From positions 33,627,319 through 33,691,318 of the forward strand of contig NC_089236.1 in assembly GCF_963924675.1 (NCBI RefSeq): a DNA stretch of 64,000 nt, given 5' to 3'. This DNA comes from Phocoena phocoena (lineage: Eukaryota > Chordata > Mammalia > Artiodactyla > Phocoenidae). A program made the position numbers and the translations under genes. Positions within the stretch are counted from its first letter, which is position 1. Every line of letters starts with the position of its first letter. Positions 22,601-35,399 of the stretch are shown here, in pieces. The notes under the pieces are model-generated. The model was not told where the DNA came from. It searched no databases and worked only from the letters and a program-made list of their open reading frames with translations.

Positions 22601-23739
22601 GTTTTTATCTTCAATGTACAGTTTATAAATGTCCCAGGCACTCTGCACTTGAAATGCAAGTGATCACAAAAAACAAGAGTGGGTGAGTGCAGACTATCTC
22701 AGTTCAGGGAAGCCCCAGCTCTGGAGGTCTCCTCAACAAGGAAGATTCAGTCAAGGATCATATCCTCAGGTTTCCTTGAGGCCAGAGCAAAGATTACAAA
22801 TCAGTTGTTGACAATTCCAGCTGAATCTTCTTTATTTACCTGTAAAATAAGGGACTGATTTCCATGGACTTTATTTCTTTGAAATACTCGGTTCAAATTC
22901 TAGCATCATCATTTACTAGTTTTGTGAATTTGGATAAGTTATTTAGCCTCTCTGAATTTCCATTTCTTTGATGGCAAAATAAGTATGAAATTATCTAGTT
23001 TTGTTACATGGTTTAAGTGGCCTAAAATACTTTTGACATGATATGGAGAGGCAGACTATTTTAATATAGACCTTAAATTTTGTAATTTTCCTTTCTTTGC
23101 CTCACTGGAAGTATTATTCTTGGCTTCATTCCTACACTGGTTCTAATGGACCATTAGGGTCTGTTGTAAAAAAAAAAAACTTAGAAGGGCAATGGTTTTT
23201 GAAGATAAGCTAGAGAAAAAGAGTATCTTTGGAGAATGGGTAGATTTCCTTGAGACAAAAAAGAGTTCAGAAGAAGTGGAGGGTGAGGACACATATAGGT
23301 TGCTGGACTCCATAAGATTCTGGGAGTTGATGTTGGAAAAGTGGTCTGACTGGGTGGGCACTCATGATTTGTGAAGAGCTGAGTAATTCCTATCAATCTC
23401 CCATGACATGGCTTGCCCCTGTCTGACAAACTATTGGGAGAGCTCATATGCAGTGTCCCAGGAAGTGGGAGATGGGTCTTGACTCCTTATACATGAAAGG
23501 CTTGGTGCATGGTGGTGACAGAGTAGAACTTCATTGTTTGGTTTTTCCAGCCCCCAGAACTTGTGATCAATCTATGATCTGGACATTTCAGTTGCCTTGA
23601 CAATGCTGATTTCTACCACTGAATTTATTATACAGAATTTCCCATTGATTACTGAATTGTCTAAAATGATTTAGTTGGCCATTTTAGAGGTGTCAATTCA
23701 GTAACTTATCAGATTTTCTTGAGTTTAAAAAGTGCTCAG
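19637..23739. other. Mostly single-copy AT-rich non-coding DNA
   Basis: No gene or RNA gene is recognised over about 4 kb. A LINE2-like remnant may lie at 21945-22080 ('ctattgagtacttggtaaat' onwards), and a MIR is listed separately. The minus-strand frame at 21888-22304 and others of 60-140 codons have no recognisable domain. Frame length alone in AT-rich DNA of this kind is weak evidence. Confidence 0.45.
22895..23035 (+). repeat. MIR SINE fragment
   Basis: 'ggttcaaattctagcatcat', 'tttactagttttgtgaattt', 'ggataagttatttagcctct' follow the MIR consensus order on the plus strand. Confidence 0.75.
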
Positions 23740-23823
23740 GATCAGCCCTGAGCAGCAGCAGAAGTGACCAGCCAAGCCCAAATTGCAATCCACCATTCAT
23801 GAGACATAAGTAATAACTGATTA

Positions 23824-25737
23824 TGGCGGAAGAGTAACACGCGGAGATCACCTTCCTCCCCACAGATACATCAGAAATACATCTACACGTGGAACAACTC
23901 CTACAGAACACCTACTGAATGCTGGCAGAAGACCTCAGACCTCCCAAAAGGCAAGAAACTGCCCACGTACCTGGGTAGGGCAAAAGAAAAAAGAATAAAC
24001 AGAGACAAAAGAATAGGGACGGGACCTGAACCAGTGGGAGGGAGCCGTGAAGGAAGAAAGGTTTCCACACACTGCAAGCCCCTTCGCGGGCAGAGACTGC
24101 GGGTGGCAGAGTGGGGGAGCTTCAGAGCCGTGGAGGAGAGCGTAGCAACAGGGGTGCGGAGGGCAAAGTGAAGAGATTCCCGCACAGAGGATAGGTGCCG
24201 ACCAGCACTCACCAGCCCGAGGGGCGTGTCTGCTCACCCGCCAGGGCAGGCGGGGCTGGGAGCAGAGGCTTGGGCTTCAGTCGGAGCGCAGGGAGAGCAC
24301 TGGCGGCGTGAACACAGCCTGGAGTTAGTGCACCACGGATAGCCGGGAGGGATTCCGGGAAAAAGTCTGCACCTGCCGAAGAGGCAAGAGACTTTTTCTT
24401 CCCTATTTGTTTCCTGGTGCGTGAGAAGTGGGGATGAAGAGCGCTGTTTAAAGGACCTCCAGAGACAGGCGCGAGCTGCGGCTAACAGTGCGGACACCAG
24501 AGACGGGCATGAGATGCTAAGGCTGCTGCTGCCGCCACCAAGAAGCCTGTGTGCGAGCACAGGTCACTCTCCACACCTCCTTTCCGGGAGCCTGTGCAGC
24601 CCGCCACTACCAGGGTCCAGGGATCCAGGGACAACTTCTCTGGGAGAACACACTGTATGCCTCAGGTTCGCGCAACGTCACGCCGGCCTCTGCCGTGCCC
24701 CTCCCTCCCCCCGGACTGAGTGAGCCAGAGCCCCCAAATCAGCGGCTCTTTTAACCCCGTCCTGTCTGAGCGAAGAAGAGACACCCTCTGGCAACCTACA
24801 CGCAAAGCCGGGGCCAAATCCAAAGCTGAAACCCGGGAGATGTGCGAACAAAGAAGAGAAAGGGAAATATCTCCCAGCAGCCTCAGAAGCAGAGAATTAA
24901 ATCTCGACAATCAACTTGTACTCTGCATCTGTGGAATACCTGAATAGACAACGAATCATTCCAAATTGAGGAGATGGACTTTGAGAAAAAGATTTATTAT
25001 TTTTTCCCCTTTTCCTCCTTTTGTGAGTGTGTATGCGTAAGCTTCTGTGTGAGATTTTGTCTGTATAGCTTTGCGTTCACCATTTGTCTTAGAGTTCTAT
25101 CTGTCTTTTTTTTACTTAAAAATTTTTTTCTTAATAATTATATTTTTATTTTAATAATGTTATTTTATTTTACCTTACTTTATTTTATTTTCTTTTATCC
25201 TCTTTCTTTCTTTCTATATTTTCTCCCTTTTATTCTGAGCCATGTGGATGAAAGGCTCTTGGTGCTGCAGCCAGGACTCAGTGCTGTGCCTCTGAGGTGG
25301 GAGAGCCAACTTCAGGACACTGGTCCACAAGAGACCTCCCAGCTGCACATAATATCAAATGGCAAAAATCTCCCAGAGATCTCCATCTCAACACCAACAC
25401 TCAGCTTCACTCAACGACCAGCAAGCCACAGTGCTGGACAACCTATGCCAAACAACTAGCAAAACAGGAACACAATCCCACCCATTAGCAGAGAGGCTGC
25501 CTAAAATCATAGCAAGTCCACAGATACCCCAAAACACACCACCAGACGTGGACCTGCCTACCAGAAAGACAATATCCAGCCTCATCCACCAGAACACAGG
25601 CACTAGTCCCCTCCACCAAGAAGCCTACACAACCCACTGAACCAACTTTAGCCACTGAGGACAGACACCAAAAACAATGGGAACTACGAACCTGCAGCCT
25701 GAAAAAAGGAGACCCCAAACACAGTAAGATAAGCAAA
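23824..25737 (+). promoter_or_regulatory. L1-B 5' UTR with CpG-rich segment
   Basis: About 1.9 kb before ORF1. 24050-24780 has many retained CpG sites (for example 'cttcgcgggcag', 'cacccgcc', 'ggcggcgtg') in an otherwise CpG-poor window. A T-rich part follows at 24990-25230. In active L1s this region is an internal Pol II promoter. Retained CpGs suggest a younger or less methylated copy than L1-A or L1-C. Confidence 0.65.
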
Positions 25738-26572
25738 ATGAGAAGACAGAAAAACACACAGCAGATGAAGGAGCAAGAGAAAAACCCACCAGACCTAACA
25801 AATGAAGAGGAAATAGGCAGTCTACCTGAAAAAGCATTCAGAATAATGATAGTACAGATGACCCAAAATCTTGGAAATAGAATAGAGAAAATACAAGAAA
25901 CATTTAACAAGGACCTAGAAGAACTACAGATGAAACAAACGACATTGAACAACACAATAAATGAAATTAAAAACACTCTTGAAGGGATCTATAGCAGAAA
26001 AACTGGGGCAGAAGAACGGATAAATGACCTGGAAGATAAAATAGTGGAAATAACTACTGCAGAGCAGAATAAAAAAAAGAATGAAAAGAACTATGGACAG
26101 TTTCAGAGACCTCATGGACAACATTAAACGCACCAACATTCAAATCATAGGGGTTCCAGAAGAAGAAGAAAAAAAGAAAGGGACTGAGAAAATATTTGAA
26201 GAGATTATAGTTGAAAACTTCCCTAGTATGGGAAAGAAAATAGTTAATCAAATCCAGGAGGCAAAGAGAGTCCCATACAGGATAAATCAAAGGAGAAACA
26301 CACCAAGACACGTATTAATCAAACTGTCAAAAATTAAATACAAAGAAAACATATTAAAAGCAGCAAGGGAAAAACAACAAATAACATACAAGGGAATCCC
26401 CATAAGGTTAACAACTGATCTTTCAGTAGAAACTCTGCAAGCCAGAAGGGACTGGCAGAACATACTTAAAGTGATGAAGGAGAAAAACCTAAATCCAAGA
26501 TTACTCTACCCAGCAAGGATCTCATTTAGATTTGATGGAGAAATTAAAACCTTTACAGACAAGCAAACCTGA
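25738..26572 (+). pseudogene. L1-B ORF1 (RNA-binding protein), one frameshift
   Basis: ORF1p is the trimeric RNA-binding chaperone of the L1 particle. The start used is the ATG of MRRQKNTQQMKEQ at 25738. The first part (to 26127) is the coiled-coil region, rich in leucine, lysine and glutamate ('NEIKNTLEGIYSRKTGAEER'). A frameshift at the A-run near 26070-26078 moves the rest into another frame. That part (entry by about 26081, to 26572) holds the RNA-recognition-like and C-terminal domains, with 'NIQIIGVPEEEEKKKG', 'TPRHVLIKLSK', 'ILKAAREKQQITYKG' and 'LQARRDWQNILKVMKEKNL'. It stops at TDKQT where the L1-C copy reads on. Apart from one or two indels it is well preserved, but it would yield only a truncated coiled-coil protein. 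Confidence 0.88.
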
Positions 26573-29330
26573 GAGAGTTCAGCACCACCACACCAGCTTT
26601 ACAACAAATGCTAAAGGATATTCTCTAGACAAAAAACACAAGAGAAGGAAAAGACCTATAATAACAAACCCAAAACAATTTAGAAAATGGGAATAGGAGC
26701 ATACATATCGATAATTGGTTTAAATGTAAATGGATTAAATGCTCCCACCAAAAGACACAGACTGGCTGAATGGATACAAAAAGAAGACCCATATGTATGC
26801 TGTCTACAAGAGGCCAACTTCAGACCTAGAGACACATACAGACTGAAAGTGAGGGGATGGAAATAGATATTCCATGCAAATGGAAACCAAAAGAAAGCTG
26901 GAGTAGCAATTCTCATATCAGACAACATAAACTTTAAAATAAAGACTATTACAAGAGACAAAGAAGGACACTACATAATGATCAAGGGATTGATCCAGGA
27001 AGAAGAAATAACAATTGTAAATATTTATGCACCCAACATGGAAGCACCTCAATACATAGGCAAATACTAACAGCCATAAAAGGGGAAATCGACAGTAACA
27101 CATTCATAGTAGGGGACTTTAAACCCCACTTCCACCAATGGACAGATCATCCAAAATGAAAATAAATAAAGAAACACAAGCTTTAAGTGATACATTAAAC
27201 AAGATGGACTTAATTGATATTTATAGGACATTCCATCCAAAAACAACAGAATACACATTTTTCTCAAGTACTCATGGAACATTCTCTAGGATAGATCATA
27301 TCTTGGGTCACAAATCAAGCCTTGGTAAATTTAAGAAAATTGAAATCATATCAAGTATCTTTTCCGACCATAATGCTATGAGACTAGATATCAATTACAG
27401 GAAAAAATCTGTAAAAAATACAAACACATGGAGACTAATCAATACACTACTTAATAACGAAGTGATCACTGAAGAAATCAAAGAGGAAATCAAAAAATAC
27501 TTAGAAACAAATGACAATGGAGACACAATGACCCAAAACACATGGGATGCAGCAAAAGCAGTTCTAAGAGGGAAGTTTATAGCAATACAATCCTACCTTA
27601 AGAAACAGGAAACATCTCAAATAAACAACCTAACTTTGCACCTAAAGCAATTAGAGAAAGAAAAACAAAAAAACTCCCCAAGTTAGCAGAAGGAAAGAAA
27701 TCATAAAGATCAGATCAGAAATAAATGAAAAAGAAATGAAGGAAACGATAGCAAAGATCAATAAAACTAAAAGCTGGCTCTTTGAGAAGATAAACCATTA
27801 GCCAGACTCATCAAGAAAAAAAGGGAGAAGACTCAAATCAATAGAATTAGAAACGAAAAAGGAGAAGTAACAACGGGCACTGCAGAAATACAAAAGATCA
27901 TGAGAGATTACTACAAGCAACTCTATGCCAATAAAATGGAAGCCTGGAAGAAATGGACAAATTCTTAGAAATGGGCAACCTGCCAAGACTGAATCAGGAA
28001 GAAATAGAAAATGCGAACAGACCAATCACAAGCACTGGAATTGAAACTGTGATTAAAAATCTACCAACAAACAAAAGCCCAGGACCAGATGGCTTCACAG
28101 GTGAATTCCATCAAACATTTAGAGAAGAGCTAACACCTATCCTTCTCAAACTCTTCCAAAATATAGCAGAGGGAGGAACACTCCCAAACTCATTCTATGA
28201 GGCCATCATCACCCTGATACCAAAACCAGACAAGGATGTCACAAAGAAAGAAAACTACAGGCCAATATCACTGATGAATATAGATGCAAAAATCCTCAAC
28301 AAAATACTAGTGAACAGAATCCAACAGCACATTAAAAGGATCATACACCATGATCAAGTAGGCTTTATTCCAGGAATGCAAGGATTCTTCAATATATGCA
28401 AATCAATCAACATGATGCACCATATTAACAAATTGAAGGAGAAAAACCATATGATCATCTCAATAGATGCAGAGAAAGCTTTTGACAAAATTCAACACCC
28501 ATTTATGATAAAAACCCTCCAGAAAGTAGGCATAGAGAGAACTTTCCTCAACATAATAAAGGCCATATATGACAAACCCACAGCCAACATCATCCTCAAT
28601 GGTGAAAAACTGAAAGCATTTCCACTAAGATTGGGAACAAGACAAGATTGCCCACTCTCACCACTCTTATTCAACATAGTTTTGGAAGTTTTAGCCACAG
28701 CAATCGGAGAAGAAAGGGAAATAAAAGGAATCCAAATCTGAAAAGAAGAAGTAAAACTGTCACTGTTTGCAGATGACATGATACTATACATAGAGAATCC
28801 TAAAGATGCTAACAGAAAACTACTAGAGCTAATCAATGAATTTGGTAAAGTAGAAGGATACAAAATTAATTCATAGAAATCTCTTGCATTCCTATACACT
28901 AATGATGAAAAATCTGAAAGTGAAATCAAGAAAACACTCCCATTTACCATTGCAACAAAGAGAATAAAATATCTAGGAATAAACCTACCTAAGGAGACAA
29001 AAGATCTGTAGGCAGAAAATTATAAGACACTGATGAAAGAAATTAAAGATGATACAAATGATAGAGAATATACCATGTTCTTGGATTTGAAGAATCAACG
29101 TTGTGAAAATGAGTCTAGTACCCAAAGCAATCTACAGATTCAATGCAATCCTTATCAAACTACCTGGCATTTTTCACAGAACTAGACCAGAAAATTTCAC
29201 AATTCGTATGGAAACACAAAAGACCCAGAATAGCCAAAGCAATCTTGAGGACGAAAAACAGACCTGGAGGAATCAGGCTCCCTGACTTCAGATTATACTA
29301 CAAAGCTACAGTAATCAAGACAGTATGGTA

Positions 29331-30023
29331 TGACCCAGCAATCCTACTACTGGGCATATACCCTGAGAAAACCAAAATTCAAAAAGAGTCATATACCAAA
29401 ATGTTCATTGCAGCTCTATTTACAATAGCCCGGAGATGGAAAGAACCTGGGCGCCCATCATCGGACGAATGGATAAAGAAGATGTGGCACATATACACAA
29501 TGGAATATTACTCAGCCTTAAAAAGAAATGAAATTGAGTTATTTGTAATGAGATGGATAGACCTAGAGTCTGTCATACAGAGTGAAGTAAGTCAGAAAGA
29601 AAAAGACAAATACCGTATGCTAACACATATATATGGAATTTAAGGGAAAAAAATGTCATGAAGAACCTAGGGATAAGACAGGAATAGAGGCGCAGACCTA
29701 CTGGAGAACGGACTTGAGGATATGGGGAGGGGGAAGGGTGAGTTTTGAAAGGGCGAGAGAGAGTCATGGACATATACACACTAACAAACGTAGTAAGGTA
29801 GATAGCTAGGGGGAAGCAGCCGCAAGGCACAGGGATATTAGCTCGGGGCTTTGGGACAGCCTGGAGGGGTGGGATGGGGAGAGTGGGAGGGAGGGAGACG
29901 CAAGAGGGAAGACACATGGGAGCATATGTATATGTATAGCTGATTCACTTTGTTATAAAGCAGAACCTAACACACCATTGTAAAGCAATTATACCCCAAT
30001 AAAGATGTTAAAAAAAAAAAAAA
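29331..30023 (+). mobile_element. L1-F: 5'-truncated L1 nested in L1-B
   Basis: 693 bp of L1 3' end: ORF2 C-terminus starting in '[18 protein letters not shown]' and ending THIYGI, 3' UTR, 'ccaataaagatgtt', A-tail. It is flanked by a 14-bp duplication, aagacagtatggta (29317-29330) and aagacagtacggta (30024-30037), with one mismatch. The flanking ORF2 text of L1-B rejoins across it ('gtaatcaagacagtatggta' to 'ctggtgcaaaaac'). The 110-codon C-terminal frame has no stop until the natural end, so this is a relatively young copy. Confidence 0.93.
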
Positions 30024-31174
30024 AAGACAGTACGGTACTGGTGCAAAAACAGAAATATAGATCAAAGGAACCGAATAAAAGCCCAGAGATAAACCCACGC
30101 ACATATAGTCACCTAATCTTTGATAAAGGAGGCAGGAATGTACAGTGGAGAAAGGACAGGCTCTTCAATAAGTGGTGCTGGGAAAACTGGACAGGTACAT
30201 GTAAAAGTATGAGATTAGAACACTCCCTAACACCATACACAAAAATAAGCTCAAAATGGATTAAAGACCTAAATGTAAGGCCAGAAACGATCAAACTCTT
30301 AGAGGAAAACATAGACCGAACATTCTATGACATAAATCACAGCAAGATCCTTTTCGACCCACCTCCTAGAGAAATGGAAATAAAAACAAAAATAAACAAA
30401 TGGGACCTAATGAAACTTCAAAACTTTTGCACAGCAAAGGAAACCATAAACAAGACCAAAAGACAACCCTCAGAATGGGAGTAAATATTTGCAAATGAAG
30501 CAACTGACAAAGGTTTAATCTCCAAAATTTACAAGCAGCTCATACAGCTCAAAAAAAAAAAAAAACAAACAACCTGATCCAAAAATGGGCAGAAGACCTA
30601 AATAGACATTTCTCCAAAGAAGATATACAGACTGCCAACAAACACATGAAAGAATGCTCAACATCATTAATCATTAGAGAAATGCAAATCAAAAGTACAA
30701 TGAGATATCATCTCACACCAGTCAGAATGGCCGTCATCAAAAAATCTAGAAATAATAAATGCTGGGGAGGGTGTGGAGAAAAGGGAACCCTCTTGCATTT
30801 CTGGTGGGAATGTGAATTGGTTCAGCCACTATGGAGAACAGTATGGAGGCTCCTTAAAAAACTACAAATAGAACTACCATATGACCCAGCAATCCCACTG
30901 CTGGGCATATACCCTGAGAAAACCATAATTCAAAAAGAGTCATGTACTAAAATGTTCATTGCAGCTCTCTTTACAATAGCCAGGACATGGAAGCAACCTA
31001 AGTGTCCATCATCGGATGAATGGATAAAGGAGATGTGGCACATATATACAATGCAATATTACTCAGCCATAAAGAGAAACAAAAATGAGCCAATTTGTAA
31101 TGAGGTGGATGGACTTAGAGTCTGTCATACAGAGTGAAGTAAGTCAGAAAGAGAAAGACAAATTTCGTATGCTA

Positions 31175-31193
31175 ACACACACACACACACACA

Positions 31194-31242
<49 letters not shown>
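31175..31242. repeat. Compound (AC)n(TA)n microsatellite
   Basis: Two AC blocks separated by one AT step, then about eight TA units, in place of the usual ORF2 stop region of L1-B. Confidence 0.95.
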
Positions 31243-32740
31243 GGAATTTAAGAAAAAAAATGTCATGAAGAACCTAGGGGTAAGACTGGAATAAAGACAC
31301 AGACCTACTAGAGAATGGACTTGAGGATATGGGGAGGGGGAAGGGTAATCTGTGACAAAGTGAGAGAGTGGCATGGACATATATACACTACCAAACGTAA
31401 AATAGCTAGTGGGAAGCAGCCGCATAGCACAGGGAGATCAGCTCGGTGCTTTGTGACCACCTAGAGGGGTGGGATAGGGAGGGTGGGAGGGAGGGAGATG
31501 CAAGAGGGAAGAGATATGGGAACATATGTATATGTATAACTGATTCACTTTGTTATAAAGCAGAAACTAACACACCATTGTAAAGCAATTATACTCCAAT
31601 AAAGATGTAAAAAAATAAGTGCTCAGTAACTTATTAGACAGAGATAAGGACTACTTTCTATCTTTATCCCTCCATTTGAACATCTACCATCACAATTTTT
31701 ATAAAAACAAAATATATACATTTTCTGTAGTAAATGGTAATATTTTCCATCAAAAATTTTCCTGAAGAAATCAGGAAATGTTGGCTAGTTTTAGGGAAAC
31801 TGTTTGGTTTTTAGTTATAGGTTTTAAAGCAAGATGGAGTCTAGTGTTTTTAGCCAATATTTATTAGTGCCCTGACTAGACAACCTAGGGTTTTTTTTTC
31901 CTTTTTTGATTTTCTTTCATATTTTAATGTGTTTCTCCTATTGAGAGAAATATGTAAAATAAAAAGGTGTAAGTGATTTAATTGACTATTTAGGCTCAGG
32001 TAGTTTACTTAGGCAATATGAAGATCATTTCTCTCATTTACTTGCTTGTGTGGAAGTACATACCCTTTGAATTTGAATGTCTTAGTGTGCCTTATCAGCC
32101 TTTTTAATTTAATTCTGGAACATCTTTTATATTAGTCAGCTATAGCAGCAATAAAGCTGTATAACAAGTAACTTTAAAAAAGCTTACAAGCTGTTAGCAA
32201 TTTACAACAATAGACATTTATTTTTGTGACTTATGCGTCTATGGGTTGGCTAGATTCCTGCTGGGCTTGGCTCTGGGTTATAGGTTGGCTTTGGTTATGT
32301 CCCACATAACTCATTGTGGGATGAGTAACTACTAGGGGCATGCTTTTCTCATCATGATGGTAGATATGCTAAATGCCAAATCAAGTTATGCAAACATGTG
32401 TAAGGCCTCTGCTCACATTATGTTTGCTAATGTAATGGCTGAAGCAAATCACATGGCCAGGTCACATTGACTTTCTCTTATGGGAGGTTCAGCAAAGTCA
32501 TATGGCAATGCCAGTGTTAAGTATTATTCTCTAGCTAAGATGGAATGAAGAATTGGAAACAATAACCCTGTCTACCACTTTTTGAATAGAGGGTGCTAGT
32601 GTTCCTTAAGGAGCTTTCAGCTAAACCTAGTCATCGTGGACTGAACTGGGTATTGACTGGGGTGGACTGAGGAAGAAATAGATATCTTTTGCCCCAGAAA
32701 TGAGGCAAATCCTAATGCTTAGTCCCTGTGCGTGCATGTG

Positions 32741-32742
<2 letters not shown>

Positions 32743-32790
<48 letters not shown>
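32743..32790. repeat. (CA)n microsatellite
   Basis: About 24 uninterrupted CA units. Confidence 0.95.
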
Positions 32791-32792
<2 letters not shown>

Positions 32793-33177
32793 AGCGTCGG
32801 TCCTTTCAAATGCCTAGGCTAATGCTCTGATTTTATAATTATGAAAATGGCCCTGGTTTTCAAGCCAAAGCTATTTCAGGGAAATATACCAGCAAAAAAA
32901 AAAAAAAGAGTGATGCTTGTTTCCCCAAAATTCTTCAACTTTCATGCCCTTTACTTCTTGTATATCATGCCTAATTGTGATTCTGTACAATATTACAATG
33001 CTAACAGTCTGTCCCAGGCTGAATCCCAGCCAATAGCAGCCTCTATCAACCATCTCCCAGTCTGTCCTTTGTTGGAGCAATTATATCACGTGCTTAGACT
33101 AGCAAATGAATAAATAGTCTGGAATCATTTTGAGTGTCACCATATTATTTCTATAAAAACTATAAAATTGATCTAGT

Positions 33178-33325
33178 AAACTCTTGGAGCTATGAGGGTC
33201 AGGGATTATAGGTGCCTTTGCTTTTCACCATTGAACCACTAGTCTCTGAAATCCTTTTTCTTGGCTGTATCCTTAGGATTGAATGCCGAACTCAAGAATG
33301 AATGTGAATAAATGATTTACTTTTT
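33178..33325 (+). repeat. LINE2 3'-end remnant (probable)
   Basis: 'ctatgagggtcagggattat' near the start and 'gaatgaatgtgaataaatga' near the end follow the L2 tail pattern, in which a 'gagggcagggattat' phrase precedes a terminal 'tgaatgaat' repeat. Confidence 0.5.
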
Positions 33326-34569
33326 GGATTAAAAATTTACCAATATTTATAATCCAAAGCCCCCACAAACTAGGACCCACCTCTGCTGATGCATTTAGTA
33401 TTTCTGTTACGGTAAATAGTCCTTTGGTTAAAGATAACAAGTCTATTCCTGTTTATATGGCAGGTGTTTGGGATTATTTCAGATTTTGACATTCTCCTAA
33501 GAGGATACCTGAACCTGCATGGTCTGCAGAGGAATTTTGATTTGGATCTATTCCCTTGACACCCAGGCCTAAAGGAGACTTATTTGCTGCAGTGATGAGC
33601 AAGATTTGGAAACTCAGTAAAAGAGGTGGGTGTTTGTGAATCCCAACCAAGCCTCAAGTTGAATGCAGTTCTAGAAAACATGAGAATTGTTTGTGTCACT
33701 GTGTCACCATGTCATCATCATACTGATTCTGTCTTGGACACATTAGGCCTATGGTACAAGTGACCTCGGCTACTCGAGGTGATGCTCACTGCCAAAAATC
33801 TTCAGAGAGCCATGGGATGCAATGGAGCAGGCGCTGGGTTGGTGGTCACTGCGTTGTGCTTCTAGGCCTTGTCTCTGGATGTGTTTCCTGGAACTCTGGT
33901 ACATTCAATGTCCTTGCTGTCCATCTCTTAAACATAGTCCCTATTAGAGAACTGGGTTATTTTGAATAAAAACTTTGCTCCCAAAGTGAACCTGAATTCA
34001 CTGAGCTCATTTTCCAAGCCCAGGCTTGACCCCCAGTGTTTCCTACTGAACTGGAAGATGAGCCAAGGCTTGCTTTTGGAGGCTGTAGAAGGAAGAGTTT
34101 TCTTATTTCCTCCCTGTTTATTTACAAGATACATTTGAGGGCACTTGGAAGAAATCAAACCAGTGAGGAGAAATTATAGGCAGAAAGATTTCTGTTTAAT
34201 ATAATTTTTCCCCTAACCACTGGGACTACTTAATAATTAGATTGTTGAGAGCAATTAGCTACTCATTACAATTTTCTATAATAAATATACTATTTTTCAT
34301 ACTGAGCTTGAACTATATTATTTACTCAGTTTAATCTTAACGAATTTTAGCTGAGAATTTCCCTGTGAGGGGAGAGAACCATATTATAAAACTCAGGGCA
34401 CAAACCTCCAGAGAAACAAATTTTCATAGGCTCTGGCAAGTGGCTGGGACACCAGAGTCTGTTAAAGCTCTTCTTTTCAGCATAGTCTGCTCAGAATTCT
34501 GGATCTCTACATCTCTTAGTGACCGCTGTGGCTCTGCCTTCATTCTAGGGAGTTTATTTCAGGATGGTG

Positions 34570-34690
34570 CAGTGGAGGGCATGGGCTGGCAGGTTAGATC
34601 TGAGGTTTAGTTCTGACTCTGCCATTTAATAGAACATGAGCAAGACATGTATCCTGTCTCTATGATCTAAAAGTTGGCTTCCCTCAAGGT
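34570..34690 (+). repeat. MIR SINE fragment
   Basis: 'gatctgaggtttagttctga', 'ctctgccatttaatagaac', then 'gagcaagacatgtatcctgt' match the MIR middle section in order. Confidence 0.6.
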
Positions 34691-34984
34691 CACTTCTCAC
34701 TTTAACAATCCATGATCTATATGAAAAGGGTTGAAGATCTCCTAAGGAGAACAAGAATAGTATTAGTTTCTCTTTCTATTTTCCTCATTCTATTTTTTTC
34801 TTGTTTTCCTTTAGTGATGATATTCAAAAGAATGAAGGATGTTAAGACAGAAGACCTAGTTTTCTTTCTTAGATGCAACAGTCTCTTAAATGGTCTCCGT
34901 GACTCTTCTTTCTGTCTCCAGTCTCTTCTCCTATGGTTTTTAGAAAGAGCCTCCAACAGTGAAAAATGCTTGGATAGTTTTCAT

Positions 34985-35382
34985 TGCCTTTAAGATTAAA
35001 CCCAAATTTCTTACCATAGTTTACAAGACCACCTAAGAATCTCACCCTATCTATTACTACTTCAGTTCATCCCCCCCTTCTTGCATTCTTTGCTAAATTA
35101 TACTAATTTATATCAACTCCTTGAACAGTTGTGTTCTTTCTCAAATTTGAGGCCTCTACCACAGCTCTGGCTTGACCTTAGGTACTTTAACTCCACCCCT
35201 TCATCCATCTAACTCCCACTCTTCATGTAGATTTCATCTTCAAGTCACTTTCTTTAAAAGCCTTGCTTGGCTCCTAGGAATATTACACCACATATTTCTC
35301 CTATCATAATACACAATTGCCTTTCCAGCTATATTTCCTGGTATGTTGTAAGCCCTGTGAGGTAAGGCCTATGTGGGCCTTT
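34985..35382 (+). repeat. LINE2 remnant
   Basis: The text order matches L2 near its 3' end: 'accatagtttacaagacca', 'cttcaagtcactttcttta', 'gccttgcttggctcctagga', 'taagccctgtgaggtaagg'. No coding potential is left. Confidence 0.6.
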
Positions 35383-35399
35383 CATACTGCTGCTTTTTC

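Larger units (their letters stand above)
26687..31243 (+). pseudogene. L1-B ORF2 (endonuclease / reverse transcriptase), multiply broken
   Basis: The start is the ATG at 26687 (MGIGAYISIIGLNVNGL). The endonuclease start keeps 'LQEANFRPRDTYRL', but a TAG at 26864 (codon 60, in 'GWK*IFHANGNQKK') ends it. Frameshifts follow near 27050-27137 and 27680. The endonuclease C-terminus, in frame from 27138, keeps 'RIDHILGHK' and 'SDHNAMRL'. The reverse transcriptase (27953-28741) keeps '[19 protein letters not shown]', '[13 protein letters not shown]' and '[11 protein letters not shown]'. A TGA (28739) precedes the catalytic FADD motif at about 28764. Further stops lie at 28875 and 29009. L1-F then interrupts (29331-30037). 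The C-terminal region (30040 to about 31243) keeps '[18 protein letters not shown]'. No active enzyme is possible without repair. Confidence 0.9.
23740..31616 (+). mobile_element. L1-B: near full-length L1, the only plus-strand L1 lineage in the window
   Basis: The canonical 5' terminus is at about 23824 (tatggcggaagag), followed by a CpG-containing 5' UTR, ORF1, ORF2 and a 3' UTR, ending 'ccaataaagatgtaaaaaaa'. Without the nested L1-F (29331-30037) it is about 7.1 kb. A 10-bp direct repeat, aagtgctcag, sits just after the A-tail (31617-31626) and again at 23730-23739. The left copy follows 'gagtttaaa', a good L1 endonuclease site. That would place the insertion start about 84 bp upstream of the canonical 5' end. 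Both ORFs are broken, so it is not autonomous. Confidence 0.9.
31627..35382. other. Non-coding DNA with ancient repeats
   Basis: No gene is recognised. 32125-32545 ('attagtcagctatagcagc', 'aagcaaatcacatggccag') resembles an old LTR- or DNA-type repeat that I cannot name. 33330-34560 shows nothing I can assign, and frames there are under 80 codons. Confidence 0.45.

Noticed and set aside
24974..25459. 161-codon plus-strand frame
   Set aside because: It lies in the T-rich part of the L1-B 5' UTR and matches no domain. The same region in L1-C is not open.
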